Source: CBDCFV01 sp965216425 (GTDB taxonomy: Bacteria > Chloroflexota > Dehalococcoidia > Lucifugimonadales > UBA3495). Taken from it: a stretch of 64,000 nucleotides of DNA. Position numbers and translations under genes: made by a program. Below are positions 26,779-35,752 of this stretch, one piece after another. Under the pieces are notes generated by a model, which saw nothing but the letters and a program-made list of their open reading frames with translations, ran no database searches and was not told the DNA's origin. The stretch's first letter is position 1. Each line of letters opens with the position of its first letter. Where the stretch lies: NCBI GenBank assembly GCA_965216425.1, contig CBDCFV010000007.1, positions 682,001 to 746,000 of the forward strand. Direction: 5' to 3'.

Positions 26779-27960
26779 CTAACAGCCCTCCTCATCAGTG
26801 ATGTCATCGTTGTCGACGACGACGACGTCGTCATAGTCATCGTCTAAACTGTCCTCGTCGACGGCATGGGGCGCCAGTCCACTCCCCGGTACCATCAGTT
26901 CACCCAAGTCCTCCGTGGAGATACTATTCATGGGGTAATTCAATTCCGAGAGAGCAGCATCTGTGTCAACGGTTACTTGCCCTCCGCTACCCCGATACAC
27001 GATCCCACGTTCACTCAGCCTGTCGTGCAACTCGTCCAAGGATTTTTCGCCCAGATTCCTTATCTTGAGCAACTCCTCGTCGGTCATTTCCAGTATTTCG
27101 CCCACCTTGGTAATGTGGGCCCGTTTCAAGCAGTTCATAGTTCTGGGAGTCAATCCCAGCCGCTCGACGGGAGTCTGATAAATCTCCGGAGACACCACCA
27201 AGGGCGGGCGGTCCACGCCGACCGAGGCAGTACGGTCGAGATTGCTGAACAGGAAGAAGTGGTTAACCAAAGACTCGGCTGCCCGGTGGACGGCTTCCAC
27301 CGGCTTGATGGTCCCATCGGTCCAAACTTCCAGCACCAAGCGTTCGTAGTCGGTTATCTGCCCCACACGGGTACGCTCGACGTTGTAGTTAACCTTGCGC
27401 ACCGGGTTGAAGATCGCGTCCACCGGGAGCACACCCACTGGCGACAGGCCCATTTCTTCGTTCTGGTTGGCCGGCTCGTACCCCACGCCCTGTTCAACGT
27501 TGAACTCTATTGCAAGGCGGGCGTCGTCAGAGTCCAGAGTTGCCAAATGCAATTCAGGGTTCACTATCTGAAAGTCGTTGGAGGTGGCGATGTCCCCAGC
27601 GCAAATACGGCCGCGCCCTGATATATCCAAGCGCATTTTCCCGGCCCGTTCCGCCATAGCCCGAATACGAATCCGCTTGATATTGAGCAGGAGCTCCATC
27701 ACCTCTTCTTTGATCCCGGGAATGGGCGCGTACTCATGCACTGCGTCTTCTATTTTGACCCAAGTAATGGCGCTGCCGCCGGTGGAACTTAACAGGATCC
27801 GGCGCAAAGGATTGCCGATAGTGAGCCCGAACCCTCTCTGCAACGGTTCGACGGAGACTTTTCCGTAGGTCCCCTCTGATTCCAACACATGAACGGCGGG
27901 AGTAATGGGCTCCGGGGCACCGTCGCCATTGGTAGAGGGCAGGATAAACGTGTCTAACAT
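26779..27960 (-). CDS. rpoA: RNA polymerase alpha subunit with acidic tail
   Basis: 393 residues from the ATG at 27960; the longer open frame to 28083 would run into rpsD and lacks support, while GAGGT precedes 27960. N-terminal assembly domain: PLQRGFGLTIGNPLRRILLSS, then VNYNVERTRVGQ. C-terminal DNA-binding domain: LGLTPRTMNCLKRAHITKVGEILE, then LRIRNLGEKSLDEL-type block. After the normal end (LSERGIVYRG) there is an extra tail of about 75 residues ending in a run of Asp (SLDDDYDDV, VDNDDITDEEGC). The tail is unusual and its role is unknown. Confidence 0.95.
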   Translation of the reverse strand: MLDTFILPSTNGDGAPEPITPAVHVLESEGTYGKVSVEPLQRGFGLTIGNPLRRILLSSTGGSAITWVKIEDAVHEYAPIPGIKEEVMELLLNIKRIRIRAMAERAGKMRLDISGRGRICAGDIATSNDFQIVNPELHLATLDSDDARLAIEFNVEQGVGYEPANQNEEMGLSPVGVLPVDAIFNPVRKVNYNVERTRVGQITDYERLVLEVWTDGTIKPVEAVHRAAESLVNHFFLFSNLDRTASVGVDRPPLVVSPEIYQTPVERLGLTPRTMNCLKRAHITKVGEILEMTDEELLKIRNLGEKSLDELHDRLSERGIVYRGSGGQVTVDTDAALSELNYPMNSISTEDLGELMVPGSGLAPHAVDEDSLDDDYDDVVVVDNDDITDEEGC

Positions 27961-27968
27961 TGACGTTT

Positions 27969-28595
27969 TTACCTCGAGTAAAACTCTACAATCAACCGCG
28001 AGTTGATCGTCTGCTTCAGGTCCTGATCCGCCGGCACATTCATTACCCTCCCCGTCATATCCGTTTGGTCTAACATCAACCATTCCGGCACAGGCCGCTT
28101 GGGGATGCCGTCAGTCCGCTCGGCGAAGTAATCGGTGGTTTTGTCCGACTCCTTCCAAGAAATCACATCTCCCACATCCACTTGGTACGAAGGAATATCG
28201 GTCCTTTTGCCATTTACTTGGAAGTGGCTATGCAAGACCATCTGCCGGGCCTGCTTGCGAGAGTCCGCGAAACCCAGCAGGAAAATCACATTATCCAACC
28301 GCCTTTCCAAGGAGCGCAACAAGTTAAGACCAGTGACGCCTGGGGCATCGAATGCCTGCGCCATGTATTTCCTGAATTGGGACTCCAATACCCCATAGAT
28401 ATATTTTGCCTTCTGCTTTTCCAGAAGGTGGACGCCGTAGTCCGACGGACGCCTCCGTCGGCGCGACTGTTCCCCGGGAGCGGACCGGCGCCGCTCTATG
28501 GCGCATCGGGGAGTGAAACACCGCTCCCCCTTGAGGAATAGCTTTTCTCCGGCCCGCCGGCACAGCCGACAGGACGGTCCAGTATATCTGCCCAT
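27969..28595 (-). CDS. rpsD: Ribosomal protein S4 (uS4), zinc-binding form
   Basis: 208 residues from MGRYTGPSCRLCRR; the open frame begins at 28634 but the family start is at 28595. The N-terminal cysteines (C-x2-C, then C-x4-C in GERCFTPRC) make the zinc-binding variety. The S4 RNA-binding block RRLDNVIFLLGFADSRKQARQMV is present in shortened spacing. S4 starts small-subunit assembly and represses its own operon in model bacteria. Eight bp to rpoA. Confidence 0.96.
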   Translation of the reverse strand: MGRYTGPSCRLCRRAGEKLFLKGERCFTPRCAIERRRSAPGEQSRRRRRPSDYGVHLLEKQKAKYIYGVLESQFRKYMAQAFDAPGVTGLNLLRSLERRLDNVIFLLGFADSRKQARQMVLHSHFQVNGKRTDIPSYQVDVGDVISWKESDKTTDYFAERTDGIPKRPVPEWLMLDQTDMTGRVMNVPADQDLKQTINSRLIVEFYSR

Positions 28596-28603
28596 GCGTT
28601 TCC

Positions 28604-28987
28604 TTAAACCCTCCTTCGTTTCGGAGGCCTGCACCCGTTGTGCGGGATCGGCGTTACGTCTCTAATGCTGGTTACTGCCAGTCCAGTGCCTTGAAGCGAG
28701 CGTATGGCCGCTTCCCGTCCGGCGCCGGGACCCTTGATCAGAACATCCACTTGACGGAGTCCTTGGTCCATGCCCTGCCTCGCCGCTTGCTCAGCAGCCC
28801 TTTGAGCCGCAAAGGCAGTCCCTTTGCGTGAGCCTTTAAAGCCCACGGTGCCGGCGCTGGCCGAAGAAATAACGTTGCCAACCGTGTCGGTTATACTGAC
28901 CAGCGTATTATTGAACGTGGAATAGATGTAAGCCCGTCCTTGCACGACGGTCCGCCGTTCCCGGCGGCGGGTTCTTGGTCTAGGCAT
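28604..28987 (-). CDS. rpsK: Ribosomal protein S11 (uS11)
   Basis: 127 residues. AYIYSTFNNTLVSITD, then GFKGSRKGTAFAAQRAAE, and the C-terminal RDVTPIPHNGCRPPKRRRV, the most conserved part of the family. It sits at the platform of the small subunit with S18 and S6. Tightly packed between rpsM and rpsD. Confidence 0.97.
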   Translation of the reverse strand: MPRPRTRRRERRTVVQGRAYIYSTFNNTLVSITDTVGNVISSASAGTVGFKGSRKGTAFAAQRAAEQAARQGMDQGLRQVDVLIKGPGAGREAAIRSLQGTGLAVTSIRDVTPIPHNGCRPPKRRRV

Positions 28988-29000
28988 AAACTACCACCAT

Positions 29001-29393
29001 CTACTTCTTGCCTCCGGTCCGGCGGCCTCTTCCGGCAACGGTCCGGCGGGGTCCTTTTCTGGTACGGGCGTTTGTCCGGGTCCGTTGGCCATGAGCCGGC
29101 AGCCCACGCCGGTGCCGCAGCCCCCGATAGGTGCCTATCTCGATCAATCGGCGAATATTCTGGTTCACGTCCCGGCGCAGATCGCCCTCCGAAATATACT
29201 CCCGGTCAACGATCTCCCTGATACGGTCCACTTGGGCTTCCGACAACTCGTTCATTCGCGGTGCAGCATCGGGATCAATGTCGGCTTTCACCAGGATCTG
29301 AGAAGCGATTATTGGACCGACTCCATAAATACTGCGCAACGCAACGTGCGCCTTCTTTCGGTCTGGAACGTCAACTCCAGCGATACGGACCAT
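29001..29393 (-). CDS. rpsM: Ribosomal protein S13 (uS13)
   Basis: 130 residues. MVRIAGVDVPDRKKAHVAL start, IYGVGPIIASQIL helix, RRLIEIGTYRGLRHRRGLP, and the basic tail RTRTNARTRKGPRRTVAG that contacts tRNA. The tail is slightly longer than usual, ending GRGRRTGGKK. Confidence 0.97.
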   Translation of the reverse strand: MVRIAGVDVPDRKKAHVALRSIYGVGPIIASQILVKADIDPDAAPRMNELSEAQVDRIREIVDREYISEGDLRRDVNQNIRRLIEIGTYRGLRHRRGLPAHGQRTRTNARTRKGPRRTVAGRGRRTGGKK

Positions 29394-29419
29394 TCTGGAC
29401 CTCCTGTGGTTAGACCTGC

Positions 29420-29533
29420 TTAACCTTGTCTTTGGCTGTGCCGCGGATTGGAGCAGATAACACGTACCACTCCCTTACGCCTGATAATGCGGCACTTGTC
29501 GCACCTTGTTTTCACCGATGCGGATACTTTCAA
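29420..29533 (-). CDS. rpmJ: Ribosomal protein L36 (bL36), zinc-binding
   Basis: 37 residues, below the size usually tracked. The minus strand from 29533 reads MKVSASVKTRCDKC, then RIIRRKGVVRVICSNPRHSQ and ends RQG-stop. The zinc ligands C-x2-C, C and H are all present. The start codon is TTG, preceded by GGAAGAGAG. It lies in the standard place between infA and rpsM. Confidence 0.95.
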   Translation of the reverse strand: MKVSASVKTRCDKCRIIRRKGVVRVICSNPRHSQRQG

Positions 29534-29569
29534 AGCTCTCTTCCCTGCCGGTTATTTGAAACGACCGGC

Positions 29570-29788
29570 CTACTTGAACCGGTAAGTAATGCGGCCTCGC
29601 GTCAAATCATATGGCGACAACTCGACCAATACACGGTCGCCGGGCAACACCCGGATAAAGTGCATACGAATCTTGCCTGATACGTGAGCCAGCACATTAT
29701 GCTCGTTGGGCAACGTTACCCGGAACATGCCGTTGGGCAATGCTTCGGTTACGCTTGCTTCAACTTCGATAGCTTGCTTTTTTGCCAT
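29570..29788 (-). CDS. infA: Translation initiation factor IF-1
   Basis: 72 residues, an OB-fold protein that blocks the ribosomal A site during initiation. MAKKQAIEVEASVTEALPNG is the start; LAHVSGKIRMHFIRVLPGD and LSPYDLTRGRITYRFK complete the family. The frame is open much further upstream but that part overlaps map and is not conserved; ATG 29788 is the start. Confidence 0.97.
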   Translation of the reverse strand: MAKKQAIEVEASVTEALPNGMFRVTLPNEHNVLAHVSGKIRMHFIRVLPGDRVLVELSPYDLTRGRITYRFK

Positions 29789-29841
29789 ACACATCCTCTG
29801 AAGGTTTGCGCTAAACAGACCGGGTAGGGCCGCGCCCTGGT

Positions 29842-30648
29842 TTAAGATGCAACGGTCAGAATCTCTGGACCGTCTTCGGTAATTGCTATAGTGTGCTCGA
29901 AGTGAGCTGACAACTTGCCGTCCAACGTCACTACCGTCCACTCGTCGTCCAGGATACGGGTGCGCCAGTCGCCCAGATTCAACATCGGCTCTATGGCGAT
30001 GCACATCCCGGGTCGCAGCAACACGCCGCGTCCCGGCTGACCGTAATTGGGGACCTGCGGGTCTTCATGCAGGAACCTTCCGACGCCATGACCCACGAAT
30101 TCCCGGACGACTCCATAGCCGCAGGACTCGCCGTATGCTTGGACCGCCGCGCCTATATCGCCTATCCGGTTGCCGGGAAGAGCGGCCTTGATACCTTGTT
30201 CCAAGCTCTCCCGGGTAGCGTTCATCAACTCCTCAGCTTCCTGAGACCCGACACCCGCCGCGATTGAAATCGCCGCGTCTCCGATGAAGCCGTCGACAGT
30301 GGCCCCTACATCCATCTTGACGATGTCGCCCTCTTTCAGCCTTCTTTTGCCGGGAATCCCATGGACGATCTCTTCGTTAACCGATGTGCATATACTGGCG
30401 GGGAACCCCCGGTAGCCCTTGAAGGTGGGCTTTGCGCCGTGGCGGGTGATTTCCTTGTAGGCGATGCTGTCCAGGTCCTTAGTGGTCATTCCGGGTTCGA
30501 TTGACTGTCTCAGCAAGGCCAAGGTCGCCCCCACAACGGCTCCGGCACGGCGCATCGCGTCCATCTCTTGAGGGGACTTGATAGTTATCCCTCCAGTGTA
30601 TGGAGACGCCGAGTTGGAGGCGGTGCCCTTTTTTCTGCCTTCGTTCAT
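29842..30648 (-). CDS. map: Methionine aminopeptidase type I
   Basis: 268 residues; removes the initiator methionine from nascent proteins. Metal ligands are seen in MDVGATVDGFIGDAA (two Asp), GHGVGRFLHEDP (His), IAIEPML (Glu) and HTIAITEDGPEIL (Glu). About 20 extra residues precede the conserved ITIKSPQEMDAMRRAG. It follows adk by 90 bp; the usual adk-map-infA order is kept. Confidence 0.96.
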   Translation of the reverse strand: MNEGRKKGTASNSASPYTGGITIKSPQEMDAMRRAGAVVGATLALLRQSIEPGMTTKDLDSIAYKEITRHGAKPTFKGYRGFPASICTSVNEEIVHGIPGKRRLKEGDIVKMDVGATVDGFIGDAAISIAAGVGSQEAEELMNATRESLEQGIKAALPGNRIGDIGAAVQAYGESCGYGVVREFVGHGVGRFLHEDPQVPNYGQPGRGVLLRPGMCIAIEPMLNLGDWRTRILDDEWTVVTLDGKLSAHFEHTIAITEDGPEILTVAS

Positions 30649-30738
30649 TTATCCTATTCTACCTTGAATCGGGTTTCTTGGAAAGCTGCACTTCCCAGCG
30701 TAGCTTACCACTACACCAGTCGGACGGGATTGGCTGTG

Positions 30739-31434
30739 TTATCGCCCTACATCCACCTCAGCTTCCTCTCCCAACTCGGCCATAATGTATTGGTTGATAT
30801 TGTCCACCGTATCTACTCCGGGAATCTCCACCAGGATTCCTCGCTCCCGGTAAAAGTCCAGGACAGGGAAGGTTTCCGAGTGATAGACCTCTATGCGTTT
30901 TTTTACGGCGTCCGGATTGTCGTCGGCCCGCTGGTAAAGCTCGCCGCCGCACTGCTCGCACTTCAGAGTCTGCTCCTGGGCTTCCTGGGTGTTGTCTGCG
31001 GGCGAAATGGTGTGCGGGGCCTGGCATTCACGGCACACAAACCGCCCTCCCAAGCGTCTTAACAACTCCGCTTCCGGTACATCCATGGAGACTACTTTGT
31101 CCAGTCTTCGCGACCTACGGTGCAGGGCTTCTTCCAAGGCTTCTGCTTGGTTCCTGTTACGGGGGAACCCGTCCAGAATGAACCCTTCCCGTGATTCCAG
31201 TGACAACACTCTATCCAAGATAATATCGATGGTGACTTCGTCAGGGACCAACAACCCTTGATTCATGTACTCGGCGGCCCTCAGTCCCAAGGGCGTTCCA
31301 GCCCCCAAGTGGTGCCGAAAAAGGTCGCCGGAACTGATCTGGACCAAGTTGAGCCGTCGCGTTAATAGCTGGGCCTGCGTACCCTTACCCGCCCCCGGCG
31401 GCCCGAAAAGGACTAATCGCAGACCTCGAGTCAA
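30739..31434 (-). CDS. adk: Adenylate kinase, zinc-LID type
   Basis: 231 residues; interconverts ATP, ADP and AMP. LFGPPGAGKGTQAQLL is the P-loop, ISSGDLFRHH and DGFPRNRNQAEAL the AMP site, and the LID holds four cysteines (FVCRECQAP and KCEQCGG), so it binds a structural zinc. LID is somewhat extended. It starts 6 bp after secY on the same strand. Confidence 0.96.
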   Translation of the reverse strand: MTRGLRLVLFGPPGAGKGTQAQLLTRRLNLVQISSGDLFRHHLGAGTPLGLRAAEYMNQGLLVPDEVTIDIILDRVLSLESREGFILDGFPRNRNQAEALEEALHRRSRRLDKVVSMDVPEAELLRRLGGRFVCRECQAPHTISPADNTQEAQEQTLKCEQCGGELYQRADDNPDAVKKRIEVYHSETFPVLDFYRERGILVEIPGVDTVDNINQYIMAELGEEAEVDVGR

Positions 31435-31440
31435 CTTAAT

Positions 31441-32769
31441 CTACCTCAAAAATCCTTCGTAGTTGCGCATCATCAGTTGGGCTTCCAACTGGCGCAAGGT
31501 GTCCAGTCCCACACCCACCATGATAAGAAGGCTGGTGCTGCTCAGGGATATGGCTTGCACGCCGGTTATCAACGACGCTATGTACGGGACGATGGCGATA
31601 AACCCCAAGAAGAGGGCTCCACCCATGGTAATCCGCACTATGACCCGGTTGAGATACTCCTGGGTGGGTCTGCCTGGGCGTATACCCAGAACGAACCCAC
31701 CATTGCGTTGCAGGTTTTCCGCCAAGTTCTGCTGGTTGAACACCACCAAGGTGTAAAAGAAGGTGAAAATCACGACCAGGATGAACACCATTACCCAATA
31801 CAGCGGGGATGTGGGCACCACCAGGTCAGCGAAGAAACGCGCAGCATCACCGACGACGCCGGAACTAGTGGCGAAGTAGGTGGCAATAGTGCCGGGGAGA
31901 ATGACAATGGAAAATGCGAAGATAAGCGGGATCATACCAGCGGAATTTATGCGCAAGGGCAGGTAAGTCGCCCCGCTCTGCCGGTACATCCTGCCTCCCC
32001 GAAAGATGCTGCGGCCGTACTGCACCGGGATGCGCCTGTGGGCCTCGTTGAACATTACGATCAAGGCGATAATTACGAGGCCTATCATCGCAAAGAAGCC
32101 TACGCCAAGCACGTTGTCCCGGTCCAGGAAGCCTTGGCTCAACAAGCCCGGGAACCCGGCGACGATGCCGGCGAAGATTATCAACGAAATACCGTTCCCG
32201 ATGCCGCGCTCGGTAATTAACTCGCCCAGCCAGACCAGGAACATGGTGCCGGCAACGATGGACAGCAACGCCGCTATGGTGGGAAGCAGGGCCTCGGCGC
32301 TGAAACCGATCGACGGCAATACATTGCTCTGTTGCAACAGGACCAACTGCCCATAGCCTTGCGCCAACGCTATAGGCACTGTCAACCAGTGTGTTATGCG
32401 GTTGATCTTGGCCCGCCCCGACTCCCCTTCCCGTGCCATCTCCTGGAGATTGGGGATCACCGGGGTCAGCAACTGCATCACAATGGATGCCGTGATATAG
32501 GGGAAGACGCCCAACGCCACGATACTCATCCGTCGCAGAGCGCCCCCACTGAACAGGTCAAGGAATCCTAGAAGTGGGTTGGCTTCGAACAGGTTCGCAA
32601 GCTGCACCTGGTCGATACCTGGCATGGGTATGTGGGCCGCGAATCTATAGATAGCCAGCAAGACCAACGTGAACAGGATTTTAGCCCGCAGGTCCGGTAA
32701 ACTGAACGCGTCTATGGCTGCTTGGAGTAACCTTGGAAGGCGTCCCTCCTGGGCTTCCGCCGATAGCAT
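31441..32769 (-). CDS. secY: Protein translocase subunit SecY
   Basis: 442 residues with ten hydrophobic segments: central pore of the Sec translocon in the cytoplasmic membrane. Family blocks are FTLVLLAIYRFAAHIPMPGI, GGALRRMSIVALGVFPYITASI-type segment, GIGNGISLIIFAGIVAG and RMYRQSGATYLPLRINSAGMIP, the last split by its usual turn. It ends in LEAQLMMRNYEGFLR. Five bp separate it from rplO. Confidence 0.96.
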   Translation of the reverse strand: MLSAEAQEGRLPRLLQAAIDAFSLPDLRAKILFTLVLLAIYRFAAHIPMPGIDQVQLANLFEANPLLGFLDLFSGGALRRMSIVALGVFPYITASIVMQLLTPVIPNLQEMAREGESGRAKINRITHWLTVPIALAQGYGQLVLLQQSNVLPSIGFSAEALLPTIAALLSIVAGTMFLVWLGELITERGIGNGISLIIFAGIVAGFPGLLSQGFLDRDNVLGVGFFAMIGLVIIALIVMFNEAHRRIPVQYGRSIFRGGRMYRQSGATYLPLRINSAGMIPLIFAFSIVILPGTIATYFATSSGVVGDAARFFADLVVPTSPLYWVMVFILVVIFTFFYTLVVFNQQNLAENLQRNGGFVLGIRPGRPTQEYLNRVIVRITMGGALFLGFIAIVPYIASLITGVQAISLSSTSLLIMVGVGLDTLRQLEAQLMMRNYEGFLR

Positions 32770-32774
32770 TGAGA

Positions 32775-33218
32775 CTACAGCTCCTCCACCCTACCCTGTG
32801 CCGCCTCTATTTTCTCCCGAGCCGAACGAGTAAACCGGTGCGCCGCCACGGTGAGGGGTTTGGTGATTTCGCCACCACCTAATATCTTGATTGGCCGGTT
32901 CAGGTTCCTTAAGTACCCCAGTTGCAGCAACGCCTCCGGGGTGACATGCTCTCCAGCATCAAACCGGTCCAAGTCTTCCAGTTTGATCAAGGAGTAGTAG
33001 GTCTTGAATTTATTGTTAAAGCCCCGTTTCATAGGCAAGCCCTTGATCAACGGCAACTGGCCGCCCTCGAAACCGGGTCGTGGTCCGGGGCCGGAGCGGG
33101 ACTTCTGTCCCTTCATACCGCGACCAGCGGTGCTGCCCTGGCCGGCGGAATCTCCACGCCCTACACGTTTTCTATTCTTTCTTGCCCCCGGGTGGGGGGC
33201 TAGTTGGTGTTCCATCAT
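32775..33218 (-). CDS. rplO: Ribosomal protein L15 (uL15)
   Basis: 147 residues. The Gly/Arg-rich N-terminal half carries KRVGRGDSAGQGSTAGRGMKG and RPGFEGGQLPLIKGLPMKRG; the C-terminal half has the KILGGGEITKPLTVAAHRFT block. Standard place before secY. Confidence 0.96.
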   Translation of the reverse strand: MMEHQLAPHPGARKNRKRVGRGDSAGQGSTAGRGMKGQKSRSGPGPRPGFEGGQLPLIKGLPMKRGFNNKFKTYYSLIKLEDLDRFDAGEHVTPEALLQLGYLRNLNRPIKILGGGEITKPLTVAAHRFTRSAREKIEAAQGRVEEL

Positions 33219-33306
33219 AATAATGCACCTCGTGCTTCAATGGCACAAAGTTAGTTGAATTCTTCGATCACTTGGCCTGCGGACCCATTGCTGGCTTGTA
33301 AATGCT

Positions 33307-33495
33307 TCAGCCGGTTTCCAACTCTTTCACTGTCACCAAGTGACTTACCTTGTTGATCATTCCTCTTATGGAGGGCGTATCAGCATGGACCACCGAGTGG
33401 TGCAACCTTCGCAACCCCAAGGACTGAATGATTCTCCGCTGGTTCTGGGGGCGTCCGATGCAACTCTTTATCCAAGTAATCTGTAGTTGGGCCAT
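33307..33495 (-). CDS. rpmD: Ribosomal protein L30 (uL30)
   Basis: 62 residues. LQITWIKSCIGRPQNQRRII and LGLRRLHHSVVHADTPSIRG are the L30 blocks, ending VSHLVTVKEL. The 88-bp gap to rplO holds no other gene. Confidence 0.94.
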   Translation of the reverse strand: MAQLQITWIKSCIGRPQNQRRIIQSLGLRRLHHSVVHADTPSIRGMINKVSHLVTVKELETG

Positions 33496-33532
33496 TTGTT
33501 TACCTTGTACGTCCTTAGACCGGATACCGAGA

Positions 33533-34072
33533 TTATCTTCCTTGGCGAGTAGGAGGAGGGAATGGAGTTAACCGTCGAGCGCGTTCCACCTCGGGATCGC
33601 GCAGTTCCCGGAGCGCGTCCAAAGTCGCGTGAACTATGTTGATAGGATTACGGGAGCCGAGAGACTTGCCTACCACGTCTTTTACGCCGCCCAGCTCAAG
33701 AATAGCCCGCATCGCTCCGGCGGCAATAACGCCGGTACCCTCGCGAGCAGGCTTTATCACCACGATAGTAGCTCCACGCTTCAATGTGATTTGCTGGGGG
33801 ATGGTGCCGTTTTTGATCGGCACCGTAACCAAGTTGCGGCGCGCCACTGCGTTCCCTTTGCGCACGGCATCGGGGATAACCAAGGCTTTGCCCAGTCCCG
33901 CGCCAACCTGGCCTTCACCATTGCCCACCACGACCAACGCGTTGAACCGGAGCCGTCTGCCTCCCTTGACTACTTTCGCGATTCGACGGGTCAGCACCAC
34001 CCGCTCGGTAAAACCACCGGTGTCCTCTTCCCGGAAACGAGGGGCCCTGGGCCGATTCATTGCGGTAACCAT
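33533..34072 (-). CDS. rpsE: Ribosomal protein S5 (uS5)
   Basis: 179 residues. TERVVLTRRIAKVVKGGRRL, VVVGNGEGQVGAGLGKAL and GVIAAGAMRAILELGGVKDV are the family blocks. S5 supports decoding accuracy at the mRNA entry channel. The first ATG gives MVTAMNRPRAPRF; the second Met (34060) is possible. Confidence 0.96.
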   Translation of the reverse strand: MVTAMNRPRAPRFREEDTGGFTERVVLTRRIAKVVKGGRRLRFNALVVVGNGEGQVGAGLGKALVIPDAVRKGNAVARRNLVTVPIKNGTIPQQITLKRGATIVVIKPAREGTGVIAAGAMRAILELGGVKDVVGKSLGSRNPINIVHATLDALRELRDPEVERARRLTPFPPPTRQGR

Positions 34073-34132
34073 AGAGGGAGTTCTCTCCTTTATATCGTCC
34101 GAACTGGGCAGCTATATCTGCATGAATACCGG

Positions 34133-34501
34133 TTAGAACTGCAAGCCGCCTTGACGACTCGCTTCCGCCAGTGCCTTCACCCGGCCGTGGTATTTGTACC
34201 CACCCCGGTCGAAAACTACTTGAGTGATGCCCTTGGATTGCGCCCTTTGTGCCACAAGCTTGCCCACCGCTTCCGACGCTGATACCTTGGGCTTCGTCTC
34301 CCCGGTGTTCTGCACCTCCGCCTCGTCACTTGAAGCGGAAACCAGCGTGTGACCCACCGTGTCGTCAATCACTTGCGCGTAAATGTGCCGCAGGCTGCGG
34401 AACACGCATAACCTGGGACGTTCCGTGGTGCCTGTCACACGGTTACGGACCCGGGCATGGCGCACCAGCCTCAATTTTCTTGCGTTCTTGTCCTTAGCCA
34501 C
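34133..34501 (-). CDS. rplR: Ribosomal protein L18 (uL18)
   Basis: 122 residues. RLRLVRHARVRNRVTGT-like start (KLRLVRHARVRNRVTGTTER), LCVFRSLRHIYAQVIDD, and VFDRGGYKYHGRVKALAEAS at the C terminus. It binds 5S rRNA with L5. Confidence 0.96.
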   Translation of the reverse strand: MAKDKNARKLRLVRHARVRNRVTGTTERPRLCVFRSLRHIYAQVIDDTVGHTLVSASSDEAEVQNTGETKPKVSASEAVGKLVAQRAQSKGITQVVFDRGGYKYHGRVKALAEASRQGGLQF

Positions 34502-34555
34502 TTGGTCGCTCTCTCCGGTCTCTATTACAAAAAGTCAATAATAACGGTAACGGGC

Positions 34556-35146
34556 CTAAGCCTTCCTGGCCGCCGCCTTTCCTGGCTTGAAGTGCAGAAC
34601 CTCACCTTGGTAGCGGATACCTTTTTCTTTGTACGCATTGGGCGGGCGTACCTTGCGCACCTTGGCGGCCAGGTTTCCCACTTTCTGCTTGTCTATCCCC
34701 CGGATGTGCACCCGGTTGTTTCCCTCGACCTCCATGGTCACTCCGTCCGGCGGGTGCATCTCCACTTGGTGGCTGTATCCAACGAACAAGACGATGCCGT
34801 CGCCTGCTTGTTGGACTCTGTAGCCTACTCCCATCAACTCCAATGTCCGGGTGTACCCTTCCGATACACCTTGTACCGCGTTGGCTATGAGACTCCGTGT
34901 CAGTCCATGTAAAGCGTGGTGGAACTTTCGCTCGGAAAATCGCTCTACAATGACGGCGCCATCTTCCACTGCTACTTTCACGTCGGGGTGGTAGGCCTGG
35001 GTCATCGTGCCTTGCGGGCCCTTCACTGTGACCTCTCCGTAGCTTACCTGTACGTCCACTCCGGCAGGTATTGGAATAGACTTACGACCGATGCGTGAAA
35101 GGGTCCGCCCTTGCGACTCACCGTTGACCACTGCGTTACCAGACAT
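34556..35146 (-). CDS. rplF: Ribosomal protein L6 (uL6)
   Basis: 196 residues. The conserved SRIGRKSIPIPAGV starts at residue 17, so there is a short N-terminal addition, or the true start is later. GYTRTLELMGVGYR and VRKVRPPNAYKEKGIRYQGE are the other blocks. The start overlaps the end of rpsH by 11 bp, which argues for the early ATG and translational coupling. Confidence 0.95.
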   Translation of the reverse strand: MSGNAVVNGESQGRTLSRIGRKSIPIPAGVDVQVSYGEVTVKGPQGTMTQAYHPDVKVAVEDGAVIVERFSERKFHHALHGLTRSLIANAVQGVSEGYTRTLELMGVGYRVQQAGDGIVLFVGYSHQVEMHPPDGVTMEVEGNNRVHIRGIDKQKVGNLAAKVRKVRPPNAYKEKGIRYQGEVLHFKPGKAAARKA

Positions 35147-35534
35147 AACAGAGTAACTCCCCGCCGATACCGCGGCGCCACGCTTGGCGGCCGGCCATTA
35201 CACCCTCTGAAGTGGACAGGATTGCCACACCCAAGCCGCCGTAGACCCTGGGTATTTCACCCTTTCCTACGTATACGCGCAGACCCGGCTTGCTGACCCG
35301 TTTCAATCCCCTGATGGCAGGCTCTCTCCGCTCGCGGTAGGCCAAATGGACCCGCAGCGTGGGGTGTGCTTGCCCCCTGGGTATATCGAAATCCCGGATG
35401 TATCCTTCTTCTTTCAGAATCCTGGCGACAGCCAACTTCATCTTTGAGTGGGGCATCATAACTTGTTCATGGCGAACTTGTATAGCGTTCCTGATACGCG
35501 TCAACATATCCGCCACAGGATCGGTTACCGGCAA
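35136..35534 (-). CDS. rpsH: Ribosomal protein S8 (uS8)
   Basis: 132 residues. DPVADMLTRIRNAIQVRHEQ at the start, SKMKLAVARILKEEGYI, and the C-terminal block GVAILSTSEGVMAGRQAWRR. S8 is a key assembly protein and, in model organisms, the regulator of the spc operon. Confidence 0.97.
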   Translation of the reverse strand: MPVTDPVADMLTRIRNAIQVRHEQVMMPHSKMKLAVARILKEEGYIRDFDIPRGQAHPTLRVHLAYRERREPAIRGLKRVSKPGLRVYVGKGEIPRVYGGLGVAILSTSEGVMAGRQAWRRGIGGELLCYVW

Positions 35535-35555
35535 GACTCTATCCCTCCTGGCTCT

Positions 35556-35741
35556 CTACCAACTGGCCTTGCGCACACCGGGCAACTCTCCGTTCAGCGC
35601 CAATTCCCGGAAACATATGCGGCAAATGCCGAAATATCGTATATAAGCCCTCGGCCTGGTGCAACGGTTACAACGGCTGTGCCAGCGCACAGGAAACTTG
35701 GGCTTTCTCAGCCATTTTTGAACTTTCGAAGTTTTGGCCAT
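35556..35741 (-). CDS. rpsN: Ribosomal protein S14, zinc-binding short form (uS14)
   Basis: 61 residues, the short S14 with two Cys pairs: SRCNRCTRPRAYIRYFGICR and the following CF. The family motif FGICRICFRELAL is intact. The form is typical of Gram-positive bacteria, Chloroflexota and relatives. Confidence 0.96.
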   Translation of the reverse strand: MAKTSKVQKWLRKPKFPVRWHSRCNRCTRPRAYIRYFGICRICFRELALNGELPGVRKASW

Positions 35742-35752
35742 TGGGTCTCCTT